Origin: Anaeramoeba flamelloides
Lineage: Eukaryota > Metamonada > Anaeramoebidae
Assembly (NCBI GenBank): GCA_027625915.1
Contig: JANTQA010000047.1
Span: 10,788,001 to 10,852,000 of the forward strand
Length of the DNA: 64,000 bases
Direction: 5' to 3'
Shown: one piece after another, positions 13,801 to 26,511 of the stretch
How positions within the stretch are numbered: the stretch's first letter is position 1
Layout: each line of letters starts with the position of its first letter
Program-made: the position numbers and the translations under genes
Notes under the pieces: generated by a model
Seen by the model: only the letters and a program-made list of their open reading frames with translations
The model's database searches: none
What the model was told of the DNA's origin: nothing

Positions 13801-14372
13801 ACTTTTTTTGAAAACATTCATGTATTTAATAAAAATAATGATTTCAATAATTTGATATTGAATAAACTGAGACTCCCAGAATTGGTAAAATGTAACTACT
13901 CCCTTAAAAAACTCAGATTTGGTTTGATCGAAAATTACTTCTGATAGATCTTTGAAAATTAATTAAAGAGTTTTTGAGAAAAAAGCTATCTCAAAAACAA
14001 AAACAATTTTTCGAAAATTGTAAATTAAATTATCACCAAATAAGCAATATAAGACCAATAAGTGAAAATGCAATGCGGTGAAGTTAAATATAAAGCTTTA
14101 TTAGGACAAATCAGAAAAAAATGATTATTTTTTTCACAATTTTTTAAAAACCAAACAAAACATTAAATAAGAGGCTATATTGAAGTGTTATTGTTGTTTG
14201 AGTATTTATTTTAAAATCTGTGGATCAAACAAATCCCCTAACAGTCATTATATGAATAATATTAAGCAAACTGTCTGTAAAAAAGATCAAAAGTAATCTT
14301 TTGTATGATGATCATTTTATTAGATTTATTTTCCAAGTATCCCCAATTACCATTCGTGAGAAAGGCCTTCTG
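10897..14372. other. Intergenic region between convergent genes, no gene supported
   Basis: Lies between the ends of the plus-strand ankyrin/BTB gene and the minus-strand RNF170-like gene, so it holds both 3' ends. It contains T-rich and A-rich tracts, including a purine tract at 12725-12780. A 90-codon hydrophobic open frame (12299-12571, minus) has no recognisable motif. Sequence near 12780-13100 resembles 62740-63130 and 35520-35640, again suggesting a dispersed repeat. Confidence 0.5.
12725..12780. repeat. Purine-rich simple repeat (AAAAGAAAAG)n
   Basis: A tract made almost only of A and G with repeated AAAGA units. Low complexity. Confidence 0.8.
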
Positions 14373-15596
14373 TTATCTCTGGGTGTTGCGTTCTCTTGTT
14401 CTTTTTTCAAAATATTTTACAATAAAATGAAGTATAACCACACCTACAACAATAAAAAAGACATCATCTAAAATCCCAACTAGCCCAGATTCGAGAGGTA
14501 TAAGATCGTCTGTCCAAAAAATATAGCAAAGAACCAGGAAGATGATGATCCAACCAATGAGCGAATACCTATTATTACAAGAAGTCATCAAATTTCGAAG
14601 AATCCCAGCATCGTAGCGAACAATCTCTTGGATCTTTTCTGGGGCATGGTGGAGATCATTGAAGCTTTTGATCCTTTGATCCAACTCTTGTTTTTCGTCG
14701 GGATTGTAATCGGTGCTTTGTGAAACTTCTTCGAGATCGTTTTTTTGGTTTTGTATTTCAACTAACCTTCGAACAAGATAATTTGGGTAAATGTTGTAAA
14801 TCTATTTGGAGGTTTTGTAGGTGTTATTATAAATGTGGGAATTAGTGTCATTGTTCAATTAAATCAAAAAATGAGAAAAAAAGAGAAACAAAAGCAAAGA
14901 GTCAAAAGCACAAAAATTATTGGTCCAAATACAAAGAATAAAAAAAATACTTACCACTGAACGACAATTTGGGCAATTAGGATTAACCTCATCAAGAGAA
15001 TCTAATATACATTTTGCTAAAGTTGAGTAGAAAAAACAGTAAAAAACAAAAAAAGAAAAAAAATTAGTGAGGAGGGTAAACAATCGCACGATTTTAACAA
15101 TCCATTTTTTTAATTCAGATCCCTCTATTCGATACCAAAATTGGTTTGTAAAGAAAAACCAACTCACACTAAGTTTAAAATAGCCCACAAGTGAACTTTT
15201 TTAGTCTGAAGATCGATAATTCACTCTTTTCAAAGATAGTCATTTCTTTTTTTAATTTTTTTTTTTTTTAATTTGACCAACGAAACTGTGTTTTAAGGAA
15301 AGAAGAAAATAAATTCGATAAAATTTCTGATGATGTAACTACATGTGGTTTAATACTATGACTTTAAACCTGGTTTGAGGAGTACTATATGAATTTGTGC
15401 TTGTAAAAAGCAGTGAAAAGAAGTAAACATATTTGTTTACAAATTGCTTCTTGAATAAATTCAGCAACGGGTGAAATGAACACAAAAGTTTTAAAAGGAA
15501 TTATTTACCACAAAAAGAATGCCCACAATTAGTAGCTACACAGTGCCTTGTGTTATTTAAACAGATCGAACAATCCAAATAGTCTGCATCATCCAT
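14373..15596 (-). CDS. RNF170: RNF170-like RING-type E3 ubiquitin ligase, two membrane segments
   Basis: Model: complement(join(14373..14801, 14955..15016, 15509..15596)), 192 residues, with donors GTAAAT and GTAAGT. The first two exons join in phase 1 to give a complete C3HC4 RING: C9, C12, C24, H26, C29, C32, C44, C47. The third exon encodes a charged linker, a membrane segment (LIGWIIIFLVLCYIFW, about 129-146), then DDLIPLESGLVGILDD and a second membrane segment. Acidic Leu/Ile/Pro-rich sequence before a helix with LDD is typical of the DUF1232 region of RNF170. Animal RNF170 is an ER membrane E3 ligase acting on IP3 receptors. The ER location and E3 activity are family inference; the substrate here is unknown. 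At 192 residues it is shorter than human RNF170, lacking much of the N-terminal part. The 62-bp middle exon is easy to miss in automated calls. Confidence 0.85.
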
Positions 15597-15654
15597 TTTA
15601 AGAATGAAATTATTGAAAAAAATGTTTTTGTGGAATTTTTCTCGTTACTCACTT

Positions 15655-15915
15655 TAAGGGATTAGTGTCACCCTAGATTCGTCTATAATAAAAGTATTTT
15701 GGAATCTAAAGTAAAACATATAAATAGGACACTGTGCAAAGTCTCCCTAAAAAATCTATTATACATATGATCAAACTAAAGATTCTTAGTTTTTTTACTA
15801 ATGATCAGAATTAAAATTTTTCATTTTTGAAATTTTTTTCATAACGAGCCCAAATCTAAAAGGATAGGAACCAAAACAACAACGTTACAGTATTTTTAAA
15901 ACTCAATATTTAGTG
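15655..15915. repeat. Partial copy of the GGGAYTAGTGTC long-TIR element
   Basis: Begins TTTAAGGGATTAGTGTCACC and shares the TIR block ending in a CTAAAAAATCTATTATA stretch with the elements at 15924, 42475 and 61627. Only one end is clear. Confidence 0.5.
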
Positions 15916-15923
15916 CCACTTTA

Positions 15924-16690
15924 AGGGACTAGTGTCTATCATGGAAAAGTAGAAGATTAAAGTAAGTTGTTCTTGGGTGTAATCACATTAGAGAGTCGTT
16001 GTGTATTCAAAAGTCTCTAAAAAATCGATTAGTCAAGTAGTAATATTTGTTGATCCCATCAATTAAAAAAATGATCCTAGTATATTAGTAAAAATCCCAA
16101 TATTTCAGGAAAAATCTTACATTTTGGGATAAATTTAAAGGTTGAACCATTAATTTTCAAACTCTAAAGTTGTAAAATATCTTTCTTAAATTTATGAGCA
16201 AAAAGGGTAGATTTTTTAATTAAAAAATTCAATTTTTTTAAAAAATCAAATAATTAACGAATAGGTAATTTTTGACAAATTAGTTTTGAAATCATCGAAA
16301 TATATTGAGGATACTATTAACTTAAGAAAAATGAAATAAAGTTAAACATTCTTTGAGTTTTTATTTTCATGGTTATTGATTTAATCTATGAAAATTAAAA
16401 AAATAAAAAAAAAGTAATTTTTAAAAGTTCAAAATTTGAATTATTAAATACTGGAAATACGATGTATTTTGGGTTTCTATTTTTAGATTTGAAAGAGGAA
16501 TTAAAACTAAAATATCCAAAAATCAAACTTTTTAAATATAAGATAATTAGTAAAAAAATCAATAATTTAATGTGCAATACAATTTATAATAGATTTTTTA
16601 GAGCTACAGAAACCATGTGAGCACGAATACCATTTACACCCAATTACAATATACTTTAATTATTGGTTAATCTCTTGTGAGGCTAATCTC
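15924..16690. mobile_element. Long-TIR non-autonomous element, copy 1
   Basis: The left end (GGGACTAGTGTC) and the reverse complement of the right end share about 100 bp of diverged sequence in the same order: GATTAAAGTAAGTTGTTCTT against AATTAAAGTATATTGTAATT, a TTGGGTGTAA block in both, then a CTCTAAAAAATC block. A second copy, alignable along its length, is at 42475-43258. No ORF. Confidence 0.65.
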
Positions 16691-18549
16691 TAAAGTAAAA
16701 AATATTTATTCAATTTTTTGAATTTCCAGATTTTGAGATTGTTCATAACCCTAAAATCGAGGAATGGTTATGAAAGAGTATTAATATTTTAATCCCTATG
16801 GTTATTATTTTTGTATCCCCTTTGAGAATTATGGGCTCTTAAGAAAGATAAGCTAATCGGCCGTATAACCTTTAAGAGTATTTTTTTGAAATTTGTTAGG
16901 TTTTACAAAAATATTGTAGAAATTAAATTCGAAATTTACCTTGAAAAGGTTTAAAATTCAAACCTTCCTGTTGGGTTGTCCATTAATTGTATATTGAAAT
17001 CTAGTTGTTTTTAAATGGGGTGGTGTAGATAGACTTTAAAATCATCTTGATTGAAGTTCTAACAAGAGGTTAAAAAAAAATCGATTCCAGATTTGACATG
17101 AAACTCTCCAACATTTTTACAAGGGTTTGGTGGGTCAAAATAAAGAATCCTGTCTTTAAATTCGTCAAGTCTTTTCCAATTCTAAGAAAAAAATTGCAAA
17201 AAATATAATTTCCTATTATTTTGCATAAAAAATGAAAATTTTTAGTTCACATTCAAAATTATTTTTTGAGTTTTCTAGTTGGAGAAAATAAAATCTTTTC
17301 AACATCGTTTAGAAGTAATATTTTTAGACAATAAATGAAACTTTCTTCTTGCTCTAATTCAATTTTTTTTACTCTGCTAATTTGATTGTGGCATTAATAA
17401 TTAAGTATTCATTTTGGGAATTTAAAGAATAATTTTAATTTATTAATTGCAATATAAAAGTATTAAAATACCTAAAAGGTATAATGCAAAATAATCGATT
17501 TTTTTTTGTAAGGTTAAATCGTTTTTTATCATATTTAAACTAACTTTTGTTGGATTTTAATGACCGAGCAAACAATATTTTTTTTTTTTTCTTTTTTATT
17601 TTCATTTTATCTTATATACTACTTAAACTGTTGGAATAAAAAGTGAAATTTCCATTTTTAAAAAAATAAAATTCACATTTTAATTTGAATTTATATATTC
17701 ATAACTTTCATCCAATTTTTTTTTTTTTTTTTGTAGCTTTAAATACAACAATCATTTTAAAAGACACCTTAAATGATTATCCTTGGAAGAATATGAATTG
17801 TTTAAAATGGGCATCTTAACGGGAAAATTTTCAATACTTTAATTAACATTGCACCACTGTTAATAAAGTATTAGTGCCCCCTAACTCAAATTTTTGTATT
17901 TAATATTTTCATAATAACCAAGGAAGAGAGAACAACCCTTGGATTCCATAACTCTGGATGAAATATTATAATTTCACACATTCTCATTATAGAACTCTTC
18001 AATCTTTCTACAATACTGGAAGTTTCTAATAATCAATCTTTTTTACAATAAAATTAAGCCATAAATAAAAAAAAATAATAAGAAATGAAACCAAAAAATA
18101 TATAGTAAATTTTTATTGATTTATATTTGTTATTTATTAAGAACTTTTTAATTTTTCTTTTTGTTAAAACAGAGTAAGAAAATTTAGGTTTTTAATAAAA
18201 AACACCAAAATATTAAAATAAAACAAAATGGTGATGTTACAAGGATTAAAAAAAAATGATTTAAAATAACTTTGTTTGAAAAACATTTTAAAGAACAAGA
18301 CAAAGATATTTTAATTCAAATGTAGATAAAAACAGAGAAAAGAAAGGAAAGGAAAGGAAAAGTTATGTGGGAATAAAGTTTTTCTAAAAAAAAATCTTCT
18401 AATAAAGTTGTATCTTCTTTCAAATACAAAATTGTTAAAATTACAATGTGGTGTATTAAATAATAATTCTAAAGTACTAAAATTTCTAAAAACAAGTATT
18501 TTTTTAAAATCGAATGAAATCAAAAGAAATACCATTTTAAAATTTCCAT

Positions 18550-19656
18550 TTAATACACATCAACAGTTTCAAATTCCTTATCTACAATTTTTAAAAATGT
18601 AGAGTCAAAGGTTGTAATAGAAGAAGAGACGAAAGTATTATTGGTTTGTTGTTCTTTTGTGGAATCAGATTGTTCTTCGAAAATTTTACTTTGTTGTGAG
18701 ACAATCTTTTTTTGTGTGGTGGGTCGTGATTTTTTTCCAAAGATGTCATAATTTTTCTCTTCAGATAAAGAGGCTCCTTTGCAATGATTAAAAGGGATGT
18801 TACTATGTTTGGTCTTATTTGTTTCTTGTGTAAATGGTGTGTTTAATTTGGAAGATTGGTTTTTTTCGATTTTAAGATCTTGTGTTTTGCTTTTCTTTGT
18901 AGATTTGGGTTTTTTTGTTTTCTTGGTTTTCTTGGTTTTTTTGGAATTTTTGGATTTCTTCGTTTTTTTTGTCTTTAATTTCATTTGTACTTTTTCATTG
19001 TGATTTTTGTTAATATCCTTTTCAAATTCTGAATTACAATTAGAGCTCGTTTTGTTGACAGGCTCCATTTCAAAAGAATTTGATTCAGTTTCTTGGCTGG
19101 TTGCTTGCTTGAAGCAATCAAGAGTGATTTCATGTGCAATTAATTGAAGCGACGACTTTCCTCCAAAAAAAATTACATTCATTTGTACTTTTAAGTAGAC
19201 CTTTTTTTGATAAAGTGTGTTCAATTCCCAGCAAAATTCTTTTGAACCAGTAGTTCTTTAAAAGAGGAAAAAAAAATAAAAAAAAGAAAATGAATTTTTA
19301 AATGATGTGATGAATAAAAAGAAAAAAAGTGAAAGCAAAAGAAATAATTACCCTAATTCAACAAGGACTTGCATTGCAGACACTAAACTTGACAAGCCAA
19401 AGTATGACTGGAATTTTGGCAAAATAGGAGAAAATTTTTGCAAAATCGATTTAATCGATTTATTTTTAAATATCGATTCATCAAGGATACCTAATAAGTT
19501 TAAAAAGCTCCTATTAATTGTTTTGATTTTAAAATTTGGTCCAATAATACATGCTGGATCTTGCATCGCTTTGATTACTTTGATGTACAATTTGCAATCT
19601 TTTTTTTTGATGGTGTTGAATTCAGAAATTGATCCTTTTGAGTGTTTGGGTCCCAT
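18550..19656 (-). CDS. PAS-like sensor-domain protein with lysine-rich tail
   Basis: Model: complement(join(18550..19255, 19352..19656)), 336 residues, with one 96-bp phase-2 intron (donor GTAATT). Exon 1 encodes residues 1-101 and has the start of a PAS-type fold: AMQDPACIIGPNFKIKTINR followed by SFLNLLG. After splicing, EFCWELNTLYQKKVYLKVQM and then GGKSSLQLIAHEIT fit the last strands of a PAS core. The rest is low complexity: acidic/polar, then a TKKTKK-type basic tract around residues 185-215, then Ser/Thr/Gln-rich sequence. PAS domains bind small ligands or mediate dimerisation; no ligand can be read from this sequence. No kinase, cyclase or DNA-binding domain is attached. The PAS assignment rests on pattern recognition and is moderate; the gene structure is more certain. 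Confidence 0.7.
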
Positions 19657-21518
19657 TTTTATTTGAAGGTTTTTAGTTTTTGGTGGAAAAGGTTTGGGTT
19701 TTAAAGGTGAAAGTAAGTTGTTTTAAAAATAAGAATAAATTTTACAAAAAAAAAAAAGGAAAAACAAAAAACAATTTAAATAAAAAATAAATGATATTTT
19801 CCCATTTTTTATTTCTTTTTGAAAAAAATTAAAATCAATTTGTCAAGAGTTGGAAAATCCACATATTGTTTTCCATGGCATGTTTTTGGTTTTTTTGAAT
19901 TTTATTCTGATTTTTTGACAAAGTAATCCAAGATTTTTTTCAAAATAAGATTAAATAATTAAAGAACAGTTTCTTTTGCTTGTAATAATTGGATTTTGTC
20001 GGATCTTGGTTTCGAAAAAGTTCCAGATTTTATCTTTATAAAAAATATTAAAAACGAATATTTGCAGCGTTTCGATCAAGTTATTTTTAAATTTAAACGA
20101 ATTAAGAACTTTTCCAAAAAGTATCTAAAACCAAAAGGATGGGGATTTTTTTTGAGAAACAATTGGGTTTTGTAAAGCGACGATTCTTTTGAATTTTTTA
20201 TTTTCGACAAGTTTTACGATTATCAAAACACTTGTGATCATCTTCACAAAAGAATAACAGGAGAAAAGAAGTAAGTTACACACTCTCCAATTTCGTCAGT
20301 ATTTTTTCGAAGAGTATTCCACTTGGCATATTTGTAAATCTAAAAGATTTATTTTGCAAAATGACAGATTTTTTACAAGATTTTCTAAAATCGTAAACTG
20401 TTGCATTTATCTGGATTCTTTTTTCTGAATGCTTTCTTTTCGATTTTTTTTTTTGGAAATGTTCCAATTGAGAAAAGAGTCGAGTCTTATGACCAACGAA
20501 TGTTGTAGTGTTATGAGGGATAAGTGACTATTTGTTTGATAAAGCTTTTTTTTTTTAAAAGTGATCTTGACTTTTGCCAAAATTTTCCGAATTTGTAATT
20601 TGTAGATTGTAACCAAGTCAAAATTTAGAATAAAAAAAAAAGAAAATAAGAAGAAATTATGAACCAGCCCTTTTGAATTGGCTATCATTCTTTCTCAACA
20701 TTTTTTTAGTAATTGTTTCAAAAAACTCAAAAAGAAAGCAATTATTTTGTAAAGTAATCTTTTTTCTGATCTTTGCAAAAGAAGGAATTTGAAAAAATCG
20801 AAGAAATATTCAGTTTTGCTTTGATTTTTTTGTGAATTCGTTTGCTATTTGAACAGAACATTTTTAAGTTAATTCGAAATTTACAAGTTTTAGTTTTTCG
20901 ATCTTGAATAATTTTATATGTAACTCAGAGTGAAGTCTAATAATCATAACAATTAAAATTTAATTTCCACAAAGCGAAAACTTTCTACTTTTCATTATCA
21001 AATATGTCAATATAAAAAAAAATTAATATTCCTTTATAAAAAAATCCAAAAGACGTCTAAAGTTAAAACAATAAACTTTGAAAACCAATAACCTTAAACC
21101 GTTTAAGATCTTGGTTAAGTGAGAAAAATATTGACTCGATCTTGTCCTTTGTTGCTTTAACTTTTGTTTTTTTAAAAGACTTTTAGATTTATCAACATCT
21201 GAGTCTGAGTGCTCAACACACTTTAGAAACCATCTTTGCAAACCCAGAAACGGTACTCAGAATGTAGTTGTCTCTTCAAAGTGGTGTAAAAAACTATTTA
21301 TTAATTTGAAAAAATTTTCATTTTTAATTATTCGTAAATTTCCAAATAAATTGATAAGGAAAATAAAATTATTATTTATCTTGATATGGTCAAATAATTG
21401 GGGTTTCAAACTTCTCTATTGTTTTATAATAACCGTGGTAATCGATCAGCTTTGGAAGAGCAAATATTTAATTAAGACATTAATTTATTTCGATACTGAT
21501 AAATTGCAATTTTTATAG

Positions 21519-21710
21519 GAAATTTTTACTTGATTTTCCTTTTTGAAATTAATCTGATCAACTTTGAATAAAACATTTTATGTGGTCAAGTGTTAAGAAA
21601 CTTTGTAAAATTAGTCGTTCTTCAATATTTTCTTTGTCCGGGGCTGTTTGAAAAGAAACAGTTCAAAGCACTATCAAAATTGGCATTGAACTAAAAATTT
21701 TTTGAATTTT
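21519..21710. repeat. Dispersed repeat family B, copy 1
   Basis: Contains TTTTTACTTGATTTTCCTTT, AAGTGTTAAGAAA and GGGGCTGTTTGAAAAGAAA in the same order as 60138-60325, with substitutions. Non-coding. Confidence 0.65.
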
Positions 21711-22254
21711 TTTGGAATCTATCAGTCAGCATTTTGATCAGAGAAGGAAATTCTCACATATCATATCTTACCAAATATAGTTGTTGATTTGGGGGTATGT
21801 AATAATAAATAAGAGTAGATTATTATAAGAAGAATTGCTTTTTCAGAGTTCCGGAGGGTTTTAAATATTATCAGCGATCTATTAGTAAATTGTGTGTTTT
21901 ACTGGTTATTAGATTACAACCAAAATTATATTGTAAAAATACCCAACTAAAGAACCACCTTTGCCCATTATTCGTTATATAATAATAGTATTTCTTTTTA
22001 AGTTTTATTGAGAAATTTTGAATATAAAATTATTACCTAAATCTTCAAAAATTTTAAGGGATTTATCAAGCTTATATATGTTTTATCTCCGGTTATTATG
22101 CAATTTTCTGAACAAAGGGCCCAATTAACCCAATAAATAACACCCTTTTAACAACTTTAGTGAAATAAGTTATCATTTTTAAAAGAATTTATTTGTACCA
22201 ATTATGATTCACAAGAACAGTGTTCAAAATAATCAATAAACAACTGTCATCCGT

Positions 22255-22860
22255 ATTTCAAAATATAATCCAATTTTTTTTTTCTTCTTTCTCCAAAGTA
22301 ACATCTAATTTACTAACAAATAACATACCCAAGTTCAAATCAATTTTGATTATAAACTTTTTGATATTTTTAGAAAATTTAAATTATTCAATAAATTAGT
22401 TTAAATTTTTTCATAATAATCTCGATTTTTTTGCTAAATCTTTGTTTTTTTTGGGTTAAAATTATCTGAAAAACTTAACTTTATTTTTTGAGATCAATTT
22501 TCCAATTAGATCACTTATTTTAAGGATTTCTTTATAAATAATAGAACTTTAAGAAATCAATAGTATACAGTCAGTTCCACTTTTAAGACAAAAACTTTCA
22601 ACAAAATTTAAGGTACAAAAAAATCTCAAATTAAGGTACAAAATTTGTAATTTTTTTTTTTACAATTTATTTTACTAGAATCTGAATTTTGTGCCTTAAT
22701 TTGAGATTTTTATTGTGCCTTAAATTTTGTTGAAAGTTTTTGTCTTAAAAGTGGAACTGACTGTATTTAATCAGGGTTCATAGTTAGTTTCTTGGACCGG
22801 TTGAGGTATAGGCCCTTTTAAACAAATAAACATACTCTTTATTGTAAAGCACTGATTTAA
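22255..22860. repeat. Dispersed repeat family A, copy 2, interrupted by a MITE
   Basis: Aligns in order with 3945-4320 and 58440-58860 (TTTCAAAATATAATCC, ATTTTTTGAGATCAATTTTC, AGTTTCTTGGACCGGTTGA). The 196-bp element at 22568-22763 lies inside it, between the AAGAAATCAATAGTA block and the AATCAGGGTTCATAG block, so family A is older than that insertion. Confidence 0.65.
22568..22763. mobile_element. Tc1/mariner-type MITE (TIR CAGTCAGTTCCACTTTTAAG)
   Basis: Perfect ends CAGTCAGTTCCACTTTTAAG at the left and its reverse complement at the right, with TIRs of about 80 bp and few mismatches. Both ends are flanked by TA. It is 196 bp and non-coding. A CAGT start with TA duplication is the signature of the Tc1/mariner superfamily. 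The near-identical arms suggest recent insertion. Confidence 0.88.
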
Positions 22861-24204
22861 AATTTTCTACACAATTTATTTTAACAAAGTATGATGAAAA
22901 AAATAAAATTGAAAAAAAAATTAGACAAAAATACGTATATAGTAGGAAAAAAAATTACGGACCTGTAAAAAATCCCGGAAAAGATTTCTAATTGTGAATA
23001 TTAGTAAAATTATTGTGTAATTTCATTTATTTTCAATGAAATCCTTATTATAAATAACCAATTTTTTTTATGAGATTAGTAATATACCTACCCAAAGTTC
23101 ACCAAAGTAAGGCGTATCTAGAATACTCAAGTAATTGTTTGATAGTCTATGCTGATCAACTTTTTTTGAAAAACAATCCAGTTTAATAAAGGTTTGCTAG
23201 AGTTTGGAAAATGATAATTTTTATTCTTGTTTTTTTGATTGATTTGATGGTGTTTTGGACAAGTTCAATTTAATTAATCATCATTCTAATAAGTGGGTGA
23301 GTTATAATTGAAAAAGTTCGATTCTTAAAAAAAGGAATTTGATTGTAAATAAATGAAATTACACTATAATTTTACTAATATTCACAATTAAAAATCTTGT
23401 CAGGGATTTTTTTCATTTCATGTATTTTTTTCACTGCTTTACAATTACCATTTCATCTTTGTTAATAAATTTTATTTACAATATAATCAAAATCCCAGCA
23501 CTTAAAAAAACTTTAATCGGTTGTATTTATTGTTGAAAACAATACAACAATTTTTAAAAGTCTTGTTTCAAGAAATAATTTCTATTTTGGGGTAAATTTT
23601 TTTAAATGAATTGGAATATGAATTTTAGATTACCCCAACTAGGAGATATTTTCTTTGATAGGTAATAACCAAAAGTTTTGAAAACACCAAACCCTACCAA
23701 AAAAAACGAAGTAGAGAAAAAAATCATTAATGATAAATATTTTATGCCCCAAGGTTTTCCATAATTCAAAAGAATGTAGAAAAATCAAGTATCTACCAAT
23801 TATTTTAATTTTGGGAAAATTGAGGTATTTTATGGCTATCTGTAACACTCAGTGATATATTCACATTATTATAAAGAGAGGGGAAACCCATTAAAAAGAA
23901 TAATATTTAAAAATTTTAAAAACAATATTTAAAATCATTACGGCCAGTTTCATGTTGTATACACTAAATATGAACAAAATTTAGGATATAAAATAAATTA
24001 AAAATTAAGGTTGATTAATTGGGATTTAAATAAATACTAATGAAAAAAAATTTCCAAAAATATCAACTTTAATTTGAGAATTTATTCGATCCTTAAATTT
24101 CATTAAGATTTTTTGTTTATAAACAGAATCTGTCTGTGATATGTTCAACCTTGAAAATACTACCAACCAATACACTTATATAATTGGAATTTGTGTTACT
24201 AGCA

Positions 24205-24402
24205 CTTCTACCCTAAAGACATAAACTTTCAACGAAATTTCAGGCTCAAAAAAATCCAAAATTACATAACAAAATTCTGATTCTAGTAAAATAATTTATG
24301 TTTAACAAAATTTCATTAAATGTAGTTTAATTTGAGATTTTTTTTTGTGTCTCAAATTCTGTTTGAAAGTTTATGCCTTGATGGTGAAAATGACTATAAT
24401 AA
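24205..24402. mobile_element. Decayed MITE of the CAGTCAGTTCCACTTTTAAG family
   Basis: Arms resemble those at 22568 (AAACTTTCAACGAAATTT left; GAAAGTTTATGCCTTGATGG right) but are diverged, and the terminal bases are hard to place. An older copy. Confidence 0.6.
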
Positions 24403-24641
24403 TTATTGATTAAATATAATCAAATTAAAATGTATTTATTTAGGCATTTTTTTGACTTTTACAGGCTTTACGAAAAATCATTTCAACATAATTTCTTTAA
24501 TTAGATTGTTTAGGATTTTTATTTTATTTTTTTCTTCAATATGATGAACAAAATGAATGAAAACCTAAGTTCTTTCAAATCAAGGGATATATTAACTTTT
24601 CAATTTCAAATAATTATTGTAATTTGATTCAAATTAATATA

Positions 24642-24821
24642 CCCAGTTCCAACTTTAAGCAACTTAATTAAAAGAAATTTAAAGCTTACAATTTAAATAT
24701 AAAATTCAAATTCTAGTAAAACAACGAGTCTGAAAAAAAATTTCAAAAAATGTACTTTAATTTGTGTTTTTTTGCACAATAAATTTCGCCCAAATCAGAT
24801 TCTTAAAAGTAGTACTGACTG
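24642..24821. mobile_element. Decayed MITE of the CAGTCAGTTCCACTTTTAAG family
   Basis: Left end CCCAGTTCCAACTTTAAGC and right end TTCTTAAAAGTAGTACTGACTG, with TA on the left side. Same layout as 22568, with more divergence between arms. Confidence 0.65.
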
Positions 24822-26105
24822 AATATTTTTTTTTAAAAAAATATTTTAAAATCAAGTGTTTTTTAGTATAACTTAGATTTTGTACACTTTCGACATTGAT
24901 ATTAAGATTTCCTTCATAATACACGTAAATAATTTTGATATAATTCAAAAATAGACCAAATTTGGAACTTTTCCAATACCATGATTACTGAACAAACTTT
25001 TAAAAATTATAATTCAGTGCCGAAAATAAATTTAAAAGTGGAATGGGCATAATATTAATTAGAATATTTTTCTGACATTTTTACATTTTAAGATCCAATA
25101 CTTTTTTTTTTTTTTTTTATTAATCTGTTAAATTTAGAAGAAGTTATTTTCTTATAGTCACTAATCCCACAAATTAATATTAGTTAGCCCCTTTTTTTGA
25201 ACATATTAAATCTTTCCTTGACACATATATCTAATAACTTGGCGTTATAATATTTGATGAAAACCTAATGGAATAACTTTTATTTTATTTTTATTTTTTT
25301 TTTTTTCACTGTTGTTAAAATAATTTTAGTATACTTGAATAAACTGCGATGTAAATAAAAAGTCAAATTTCCTTTTTATATAAAACATATATAGTGATAT
25401 CATGCCAAAATAAACATACAATATATAATAAGTAAACATTGTTCCGACTTCTTAATGTTCTATTATCTTAAAAAAAAAATTCTTACTAAGAAAGAATAAA
25501 ATTTCATTTATTTATCTCAACAAATACAGTCATTTTTTTCTATAATTCTTTTGTATTCTAAAAAAAATCATATATTTCAACAAAAATATTAAAAATAGAT
25601 GAAAATTACAAAATATTTTTAATACCAACAATTCCTAATTTAGCATTTCTGAAAAGATCAAGGAGTTAACCTTTAAAAATAATTAGGTCTTAGATATACT
25701 ATGGAGTATTCGATTGGGTATTTTATAGTAGAAAAAAAAAAAGGTACAACTTCATTTGGAAACACTCTTTTTATACTCTGAATTTTTTCTATTTTTCCAA
25801 AATTTGAATAGATAACTATATGTTAACTTGTTGTTAGAAGTTTAATACACATTTTTGAATTTTATTTTTTAAAGTGAATAAAAATATTAGTGTTATATGT
25901 AAAACAAACATTATATTTCATACTAAGTAGAAGATCGATCATCTAAGTTTCAAAATAACACTGTACAATACCTAATAATAGATAAGATTTTTTATATTTT
26001 TCCGGCATGTTCAACCTTGAACTCTGTAACAAAAAATAATAGAAAATAGATAATTTCAAAAAAATATAAAGAAATTTAACTCAAAAACCGAATAACAAAA
26101 TATTA

Positions 26106-26511
26106 GACTACTATTAGTTGTAAAATAAATCGAACAAAATTTTCATTCAACCTACCGAAAAAAAGTTATATAATAATATAACATTTCAAATTTTTTAATT
26201 CCATAAAAGAAGCTAAGAATATTAATTTTCCTTTTAGAAGTGACGACTTTATAGATTTATTTTAATTATTTGGATGGAATTACTATTAGTTGTAAAATGA
26301 ATGGAACAAAATTTTCATTCAACCTACCGAAATTGTATAGTTATAAAATCAATAAACTTTTTAAAATTTTTAAGACATAAATCAGTTTGAATGATTAATT
26401 TCTCGTTTTTTCGAATTTTTGGTTTTGATAATTTGATTTAATTCTTGGAATTGAATTTTTTCAAAAGCTGAATGAAAATTTGTTCCTTTTATTATACAAC
26501 CAACAGTAGTC
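26106..26511. mobile_element. MITE with TIR GACTACTATTAGTTGTAAAA
   Basis: Left end GACTACTATTAGTTGTAAAA and, in complement, right end GACTACTGTTGGTTGTATAA, each flanked by TA. The TIR continues through GAACAAAATTTTCATTCA for about 45 bp. A further left-end block, in the same orientation, starts near 26281, so the element contains an internal duplication. Related remnants are at 56215-56445 and 60355-60575. Confidence 0.75.

Larger units (their letters stand above)
15597..18549. other. Gene-free region upstream of the RNF170-like gene
   Basis: Apart from the GGGAYTAGTGTC elements, 17000-18060 contains sequence shared with 61020-61330 (for example TTTTTAGTTCACATT and ACTCTGCTAATTTGATTGT) and a shorter stretch shared with 25240-25380. 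No coding signal was recognised. Confidence 0.5.

Noticed and set aside
20276-20688. Overlapping minus-strand open frames upstream of the PAS-like gene
   Set aside because: No recognisable domain, two frames overlap without support for either, and no splice connection to the PAS exons was found.
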